DNA of 46,202 nt from Prevotella sp. (GTDB taxonomy: Bacteria; Bacteroidota; Bacteroidia; Bacteroidales; Bacteroidaceae), in the NCBI GenBank assembly GCA_017428925.1, contig JAFRPY010000027.1, positions 1 through 46,202 on the forward strand, given 5' to 3'. Each line of letters opens with the position of its first letter. The first letter of the stretch is position 1. Of this stretch, positions 41,441 through 46,202 are shown piece after piece. Below the pieces are notes generated by a model that had not been told where the DNA came from, did no database searches, and saw only the letters and a list, made by a program, of their open reading frames with translations. Both the position numbers and the translations under genes were made by a program.

Positions 41441-42782
41441 CATCCTCGAGCATCACACTTTCGCGCACATCCTGAAGGTAAACCTCCTTCAGCCGCCGTG
41501 CCATCTTCGGGTCGTAGATAAAGGCATTTGCCTCGAAATTGTTTTCAAACGAACGGAAGTCGATGTTCGTGGAACCCACCGTACAAAGGGCGTCATCGCT
41601 TACCAGCATCTTGGAATGGTTGAAACCGGCCTTGTAGAGATAAACCTTCACACCACTCTCCACGGTCTGCTTCACATACGAACGGCTCGCCCACTCCACA
41701 AGTTTGGCGTCAGTTTTATCAGGTATCATGATGCGCACATCTACACCCGCCAATGCCGCCGTACGGATGGCAAAAAGCACCGATTCGGTGGGGAGGAAAT
41801 AAGGTGTTGACATATACACATAACGCTTGGCCTGCAGAAGAATGCGCACATAACCCTGCATGATATCAGGCCATTGGGAGATTGGGCTGCTCGTCACAAT
41901 CTGTATCAGACAATCGTTCTTGACTTTCTCGCCCAACTCTGGATAAAAACGACGATTGGTGATTAACGTGCGGTCAACAAAATACCAGTCGACAAGAAAC
42001 GCCCGCTGAATGCCATATACCGCCCCGCCACGAATACGCAGATGAGTGTCGCGCCATTCTTGTCCGCTTCGTCCCTGAATATAACGCGTGGCAATGTTCA
42101 TGCCCCCGATATATCCGATTTTTCCGTCGACAATGCAGAGCTTACGGTGGTTGCGATAGTTCACCTTCCCCGTAAAAGCAGGAAACTTCACGGGCATAAA
42201 GGCATGCACCTCGATTCCGCCCTCGCGCATCCGCTCAAAGAAATCATTGTCCACCTTCCAGCAGCCCACATCATCGTAGACGACTCGCACCTCAACTCCT
42301 TGCCGGGCTTTCTCCATCAAGGCATCAGCCACCATATATCCCAAGGCATCATCATTGAAGATATAACTGTCGATATGCACATGATGCCTGGCCTTTCCGA
42401 TATCACGCAGCAGCGAATGGAAGAAATCGTAGCCATTCGTAAAAATATCCACCGCATTATCCTTGAAAGGCAATGCCCAGTTCTGGTTGGAAAAAAGCTT
42501 TATGAGCGCAGCCTGTTCCTCGGGAATCTTCAAATCTTTTTGTTCGGCAAATTCCAGCATAGAGCGTTTCGTCAGCTGGTCAAGCGAACGCTGTGATATG
42601 AGTTTCTCCTTACGTGTGTTACGGCCAAAAAAGAAGTAAATGATGATTCCGATGATGGGGAGGAATGTGAGCACCATCAGCCATGCCATGGTCTTGGAAG
42701 GCTGACGATTGTCCATCAGCACAGCCAAAATCGTCATCAAGGTGATGACAACATATATAACCAAGGCGATAATCTGAATCAT
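41364..42782 (-). CDS. cls: Cardiolipin synthase (PLD family)
   Basis: 472 residues. Two N-terminal membrane helices (IIALVIYVVITLMTILAVL; MAWLMVLTFLPIIGIIIYFF) are followed by two phospholipase D domains with HKD motifs: NHRKLCIVDGKIGYIGG and NHSKMLVSDDALCTVGSTN. It condenses two phosphatidylglycerol molecules, or similar lipids, to cardiolipin at the inner membrane. Its ATG overlaps the queE stop by 4 nt (ATGA). The 3' end overlaps rsmD by 77 bp tail to tail. Confidence 0.95.
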   Translation of the reverse strand: MIQIIALVIYVVITLMTILAVLMDNRQPSKTMAWLMVLTFLPIIGIIIYFFFGRNTRKEKLISQRSLDQLTKRSMLEFAEQKDLKIPEEQAALIKLFSNQNWALPFKDNAVDIFTNGYDFFHSLLRDIGKARHHVHIDSYIFNDDALGYMVADALMEKARQGVEVRVVYDDVGCWKVDNDFFERMREGGIEVHAFMPVKFPAFTGKVNYRNHRKLCIVDGKIGYIGGMNIATRYIQGRSGQEWRDTHLRIRGGAVYGIQRAFLVDWYFVDRTLITNRRFYPELGEKVKNDCLIQIVTSSPISQWPDIMQGYVRILLQAKRYVYMSTPYFLPTESVLFAIRTAALAGVDVRIMIPDKTDAKLVEWASRSYVKQTVESGVKVYLYKAGFNHSKMLVSDDALCTVGSTNIDFRSFENNFEANAFIYDPKMARRLKEVYLQDVRESVMLEDVKDLGHHSFLQQLWESLIRLVSPLL

Positions 42783-43426
42783 TTAAATCCGACTAACTTG
42801 TGGGTTTGCAATGACAACCGCCACTGTGGATGCGACTTAACGTACTCCACACAGGCTTCGATAATCTCTTTATTCCTAAGCGGGTCGCCCACATCACAGG
42901 GCTGGAGATAAAGCAGAGAGGAACGGGAATCATTAGTCATGAGACCGTGAGGAAGAAAGTCCTCGGGATCGTTCGTCCCATCAAAAATCACCTTAAATTC
43001 ATCGGGCAGCCGTTGTAGTCCGCCTAAAGACACATTGCTCCCTCCCTCATAGGGAGGGCTGGGGTGGGTCTTTTTTTTCGGCGACACCGTCACCCAGTCA
43101 ATATTCATGGGAATGGGCAAAGTGCCATTGGTCTCGATGGCCACTTCGAAACCAGCCTCGTGCAGCTGGTCAACGAATTCTTCGGTCACTTGCAACGCTG
43201 GTTCGCCTCCTGTAAGCACTACGAAACGTGCAGGAAACTGAGATATCTCGCTGACAATTTCTTCTGGCGTCATCTCACGGTAATCCGAGAAATCTGTGTC
43301 ACAGAACGGACAACGAAGATTACATCCCGAGAAGCGCACAAAGACTGCCGCCCGGCCCGTGTTCCGTCCCTCGCCTTGCAGCGAATAGAAAATCTCGTTT
43401 ACCCGATAATTTCTCATTTTTCCCAT
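42779..43426 (-). CDS. queE: 7-carboxy-7-deazaguanine synthase QueE
   Basis: 215 residues. A radical SAM enzyme of queuosine/7-deazaguanine synthesis that turns carboxytetrahydropterin into 7-carboxy-7-deazaguanine. The [4Fe-4S] ligands are Cys35, Cys39 and Cys42 in CNLRCPFC; FYSLQGEGRNTGRAAVFVRF and LTGGEPALQ are also typical. Residues about 118-133 (KKTHPSPPYEGGSNVSLGG) are encoded by a GC-rich element (43037-43070) and appear inserted, since the family usually passes from VSPK to a short loop and LPDEFKVI. Start could also be Met4. It lies 20 nt after queD. Confidence 0.94.
   Translation of the reverse strand: MGKMRNYRVNEIFYSLQGEGRNTGRAAVFVRFSGCNLRCPFCDTDFSDYREMTPEEIVSEISQFPARFVVLTGGEPALQVTEEFVDQLHEAGFEVAIETNGTLPIPMNIDWVTVSPKKKTHPSPPYEGGSNVSLGGLQRLPDEFKVIFDGTNDPEDFLPHGLMTNDSRSSLLYLQPCDVGDPLRNKEIIEACVEYVKSHPQWRLSLQTHKLVGFK
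43037..43070. repeat. GC-rich palindromic element inside queE
   Basis: CCCTCCCT (43040-43047) pairs with AGGGAGGG (43051-43058) around CAT, followed by the shared CTGGGGTGGGTC tail. A single arm, in frame, reading PSPPYEGG on the coding strand. Confidence 0.85.
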
Positions 43427-43446
43427 TTCTCATTTTCTCCATTTCC

Positions 43447-43776
43447 TCATTTCTCATAACTTGCCACATTCCCCCGGCTTTCCTGAACATCCACCCGATA
43501 GCAGAGGGGAACCTGCTCGCAAATCCAGCGCGCCATGTTCTCGGCCGTGGGATTGAAAGGAAAAATGTCGTTGAGCACCTGATGATCCAGCCGTTGCTTA
43601 ATCATCTGCTTGATGACGGTAAAATCCACCACCATGCCATTCTCATTGAGTTCTTCAGAGCGGCAATAGACGGTAATCACCCAGTTATGTCCATGCAGCT
43701 GCGTGCACTTGCTTTCATAGTCAAGTTGCAACCGGTGAGCCGCAGATATCTCCATTGTTTTCTTAACGTAATACAT
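43447..43776 (-). CDS. queD: 6-carboxytetrahydropterin synthase QueD
   Basis: 109 residues. Zinc ligands His14 (SAAHRLQ), His28 and His30 (LHGHNW) and the catalytic Cys24 are all present, with the late PTAENMARWICEQV motif. It converts dihydroneopterin triphosphate to 6-carboxytetrahydropterin, the step before QueE. It lies 10 bp after dnaG, and queD-queE-cls appear to form a run driven from the dnaG promoter. The other queuosine genes are not in the window. Confidence 0.95.
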   Translation of the reverse strand: MYYVKKTMEISAAHRLQLDYESKCTQLHGHNWVITVYCRSEELNENGMVVDFTVIKQMIKQRLDHQVLNDIFPFNPTAENMARWICEQVPLCYRVDVQESRGNVASYEK

Positions 43777-43786
43777 ACTTCATGGT

Positions 43787-45733
43787 TTATACGAAATTCA
43801 TTCCCAAACGTTTTGCCAAAGTGTTGCGTATTTCACGCAAATCCATCAATTCGGGCATCAGCCGCAATTGTTCTTCTGCCGGACTTTGCTTCATTCTTGT
43901 TTCCAATTCTCGGAGTTTGCCTTCAATATAGTTCATCCGGAAATCGAGAATCAGGTGAGTCACCTGTTCGCGGAGACCGTCCTCGCTGAGTTCTTTCTGC
44001 AGGCTCTTGCTCAGCTGGACACTGTCGGACGACAAATCGCCAGCCACTTTGCTCATCTCCACATCAGGATGATTGAGGAAATAGGTTTCCGACTTGAATC
44101 CTTTTTCTGACGAATGGGCCACTGCCTCGTCCAAGATACGGTTGTAGAGCGGTATGCTGAACGAAAGACCATCCTGGCCTAAGTCGTAGGCAATATACTG
44201 CGCCACGTTCAAATTGATGGTATCTCCGTCCTCGGTTTCCAAATTCCGATAGATAATCACTTCACCATGACGAATAATCATCTGGGCAAGCATGGTCTCA
44301 ACGGTGGAAGAAGCCGCGCCCGAATCGTTCTGAAGATTTATAGGATGACTGCTTTGCTGCTTTCCCGCTGATTGCTGCCCGACATTAGCAGACTGAGGCT
44401 GTCTTTGCCTGATCATTTTATTCATCTGCCCAATGATGGTATTCTCGTTGATTCCCAGTTGGAAAGCACAATCCGTGATATAAGTAGCACGCACAATCTG
44501 GTCGGGAATAACGCTCAGCGAGGCGATCACAGAGTTGATTCCCTCAGAGCGCTTGACGGGGTCGGTGACGCCTCTCAGCAGATAGTCAATCTTGAACTTG
44601 ATGCAATCGGTCTGATGGGTTTCTATATATTGCCGGAAATCGTTGGCCGTGTTCTTGCGCGAAAAACTGTCGGGGTCTTCACCTTCTGGCAGGAAGAGCA
44701 TTTTCAGGTTGATGCCTTCGGCGAGCATCATGTCGATGCGCTCCATGGCTGCATGCTTGCCTGCCTGGTCGTTATCATAGATGAGCGTGATGTTGTTGGT
44801 GAAACGGCGCAACGTACGTGTCTGATGAACGCTGAAGGCCGTGCCCGAGCCTGCCACCACATTCTCTATGCCGCACTGGTGCATGGCGATGACGTCTGTC
44901 TGACCTTCCACGATAAACACCCTGTCATCCCTGACCATAGCTTGCTTGGCCAGGTGAATGCCATAAAGCTCGCGTTCCTTCTGATAGATAACCGATGCTG
45001 GAGAATTGACATATTTCTGCTGCACCCCTTTGGTGGCCTGGTCGAGTTTACGGGCATTGAACCCGACAACCTTTCCGCTCAGACTGAACCACGGAAAAAC
45101 CACACGACCGGCAAAACGGTCGATGAGCCGTCCGTCACGTTCGCTCTTATAGCACAGTCCCACGCCTATGCCCGTATCTGGATTCTGAAGCAGATATTTT
45201 TCTTTATAGCCTTCCTTCAGCAACAGGGCGGGCAACGCATCGGCCTGCGGAAGGTCGTAGCCTAAACGGAACTTGCGAATGATGTCGTCGCGGAAACCGC
45301 GGCTGCGAAAATACTGCATTCCGATGGCCATGCCGTCGACATTGTTGTGAAGCGTGTCCTCGAAATACTTTGCCGCACGCTCGTTGACAATGAACATCGA
45401 CTCACGGTCGTTCTCGGCTTCACGCTCCTGGCTCGTCAGTTCGCGTTCCTGAATCTCAATATGGTATTTGTTGGCCAACCATCGCAACGCCTCGGGATAG
45501 GTCATCTGCTGGTGTTCCATGATGAAGTTTACGGAATTACCGCCCTTTCCGCAACCAAAGCAACGGCAGGTGTTGCGAGAGGGATTGACGATAAACGACG
45601 GTGTTTTCTCGTTATGGAAAGGGCACAGACCTTTATAGTTTGTTCCGCTCCTACGAAGTGAAACAAACTCCGACACCACCTCCACGATGTTGGCGGCGTC
45701 CATAATCTTGTCTATCGTCGCCCTGTCAATCAT
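43787..45733 (-). CDS. dnaG: DNA primase DnaG
   Basis: 648 residues. The N-terminal zinc domain has Cys37-x2-His40 and Cys58-x2-Cys61 (LCPFHNEKTPSF, CRCFGCGKGG). The RNA polymerase core includes YHIEIQERELTSQE linkers, KYVNSPASVIYQKERELYG, and the TOPRIM motif VFIVEGQTDVIAMHQ with the following YDNDQAGKHAAMERID acidic cluster. The C-terminal part (about 430-648) binds DnaB helicase and is Gln-rich at its start. It makes primers for replication. First gene of the dnaG-queD-queE-cls run. Confidence 0.97.
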   Translation of the reverse strand: MIDRATIDKIMDAANIVEVVSEFVSLRRSGTNYKGLCPFHNEKTPSFIVNPSRNTCRCFGCGKGGNSVNFIMEHQQMTYPEALRWLANKYHIEIQERELTSQEREAENDRESMFIVNERAAKYFEDTLHNNVDGMAIGMQYFRSRGFRDDIIRKFRLGYDLPQADALPALLLKEGYKEKYLLQNPDTGIGVGLCYKSERDGRLIDRFAGRVVFPWFSLSGKVVGFNARKLDQATKGVQQKYVNSPASVIYQKERELYGIHLAKQAMVRDDRVFIVEGQTDVIAMHQCGIENVVAGSGTAFSVHQTRTLRRFTNNITLIYDNDQAGKHAAMERIDMMLAEGINLKMLFLPEGEDPDSFSRKNTANDFRQYIETHQTDCIKFKIDYLLRGVTDPVKRSEGINSVIASLSVIPDQIVRATYITDCAFQLGINENTIIGQMNKMIRQRQPQSANVGQQSAGKQQSSHPINLQNDSGAASSTVETMLAQMIIRHGEVIIYRNLETEDGDTINLNVAQYIAYDLGQDGLSFSIPLYNRILDEAVAHSSEKGFKSETYFLNHPDVEMSKVAGDLSSDSVQLSKSLQKELSEDGLREQVTHLILDFRMNYIEGKLRELETRMKQSPAEEQLRLMPELMDLREIRNTLAKRLGMNFV

Positions 45734-45750
45734 TCCTTAATTAGATTGTG

Positions 45751-45782
45751 CAAAGATACGATTTAGCGAGAACAATGCAAAA
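45751..45782 (-). promoter_or_regulatory. dnaG promoter
   Basis: TTTTG (45778-45782) and TATCTTTG (45751-45758), 19 bp apart on the minus strand, the same arrangement as the mazF and recA promoters. The dnaG ATG is 17 nt downstream. Confidence 0.75.
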
Positions 45783-45858
45783 TAAAAATCCATTTTTATT
45801 TTCATTGCCGAGCGTAAGTATCTTATTTAGAGATACGATTTAGCGAGAACAAATGCAA
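45754..45858. repeat. 27/28-bp direct repeat spanning the dnaG promoter
   Basis: 45754-45780 and 45831-45858 both read AGATACGATTTAGCGAGAAC plus AA(A)TGCAA; one extra A in the second copy. The first holds the spacer and -33 element of the dnaG promoter; the second lacks a full -7 box (TATCTCTA) and runs directly into the solitary GxxExxY end at 45866. Confidence 0.8.
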
Positions 45859-45865
45859 TACCTAA

Positions 45866-45896
45866 GGACAAAAATCTGCAAAAATCTAACACAAAT
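45866..45896. repeat. Solitary copy of the GxxExxY end repeat
   Basis: GGACAAAAATCTGCAAAAAT followed by CTAACACAAAT matches the inverse of the right end of the 31349-31840 unit at about 29 of 31 positions. No GxxExxY gene follows; the next 150 bp up to the 22-bp array have no convincing gene, so it may be what remains of a lost copy or a non-autonomous end. Confidence 0.75.
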
Positions 45897-46051
45897 TGTT
45901 GGATGGAACTCCCCTGAAAAACTTTCATAAATCCTAACATTTTCGTCGCTGCAATCCGCATAAAAATAGCGAAAAAGACAGGTGATTTTGGCGGATTCCA
46001 TGTCTTTGAAATGCAAAAAACAGGCATCCGATGAGCAAATCATCAGCATTT

Positions 46052-46202
46052 AGACTTTAATTCCAGTTCATTTAAAGTCTAAATGACATGGAATTAAAGT
46101 CTGGATAAAGAGCAAACAGACTTCAACTGACGGTCAGTTGAAGTCCAAAAGCCTATGATTTAAAGTTCGGGGAATGAAAAAGGAAAGTCTAAAAAAACAA
46201 AA
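46052..46202. repeat. 22-bp-period array, motif AAAGTCT in both orientations
   Basis: The 7-bp motif starts at 46052 (inverted), 46074, 46096, 46118 (inverted), 46140, 46162 and 46184: seven positions with exactly 22-bp steps, four of them perfect AAAGTCT or its inverse except single changes in the others. AGACTTTAATTCC (46052-46064) and GGAATTAAAGTCT (46090-46102) are perfect inverses, as are GACTTCAACTGAC (46119-46131) and GTCAGTTGAAGTC (46133-46145). The array continues to the window edge and may be longer. Confidence 0.9.

Noticed and set aside
45840-46049. 69-codon ORF upstream of dnaG
   Set aside because: It runs through the solitary GxxExxY end and duplicated promoter DNA, with no start context; a similar reading can be produced by the repeat itself.

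Overview
The window looks like a chromosomal stretch of a Bacteroidales bacterium, most likely Prevotellaceae (Prevotella/Segatella-like). Three things point there: promoters of the Bacteroidetes type (TTTG/TTTTG, about 19 bp, TAnnTTTG; three copies read TTTTG-N19-TATCTTTG); the family content (hybrid two-component sensor with AraC output, DUF5683, DUF3822, DUF6621, GxxExxY, AraA/FucI-fold isomerase in a deoxysugar operon); and starts that rarely have a Shine-Dalgarno. I saw no tRNA, rRNA, transposase or CRISPR array.

Layout. 1-3.6 kb is accessory: a C-terminal gene scrap, a MazF toxin/antitoxin pair, a RelB-like antitoxin with a truncated RelE-like toxin, a repeat-rich gap, and a SatD + DUF3307 cassette. 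3.7-4.7 kb is a secreted pectinesterase. 4.8-11.1 kb (minus) is a five-gene run: parA, parB, DUF5683, lytic transglycosylase, (p)ppGpp synthetase/hydrolase. 11.1-14.4 kb (plus) is surE, lpxB, recX, comF. 14.4-22.9 kb is a small carbohydrate locus: a hybrid sensor/regulator divergent from a GH43 enzyme, then a GH2 enzyme; no SusC/SusD pair is present. 22.9-27.5 kb has recA, a small hydrophobic ORF, an orphan gene, a carboxynorspermidine dehydrogenase-like gene, DUF6621 and a LolA-like periplasmic protein. 27.6-33.3 kb is a rhamnose/fucose-type catabolic locus (aldolase; kinase, isomerase, MFS transporter) interrupted by a GxxExxY element with terminal inverted repeats. 33.5-38.4 kb has NhaD, a GH3 beta-glucosidase and an AraC regulator. 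38.4-45.7 kb is mostly housekeeping: RecD-like helicase, DUF3822, rsmD, cls, queE, queD, dnaG.

Most notable are structures that ordinary gene annotation misses. (1) Four intergenic arrays in which a locus-specific 7-12 bp motif recurs every 22 bp; period and general design are shared, the motif is not. (2) A family of GC-rich palindromic elements, often in inverted pairs, found between genes and also inserted in frame in coding genes (pectinesterase, dehydrogenase, RecD-like helicase, QueE, perhaps RsmD). (3) A 492-bp GxxExxY unit bounded by about 35-bp inverted repeats inside a sugar operon, with a solitary third copy of the end sequence next to dnaG. (4) A SatD protein whose motifs match the class III nucleotide-cyclase core, overlapping a membrane protein gene and preceded by an operator-like ACAAGT/ACTTGT cluster: a possible cyclic-nucleotide/membrane-effector pair. 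All functions are read from sequence and recall of families; nothing was searched.
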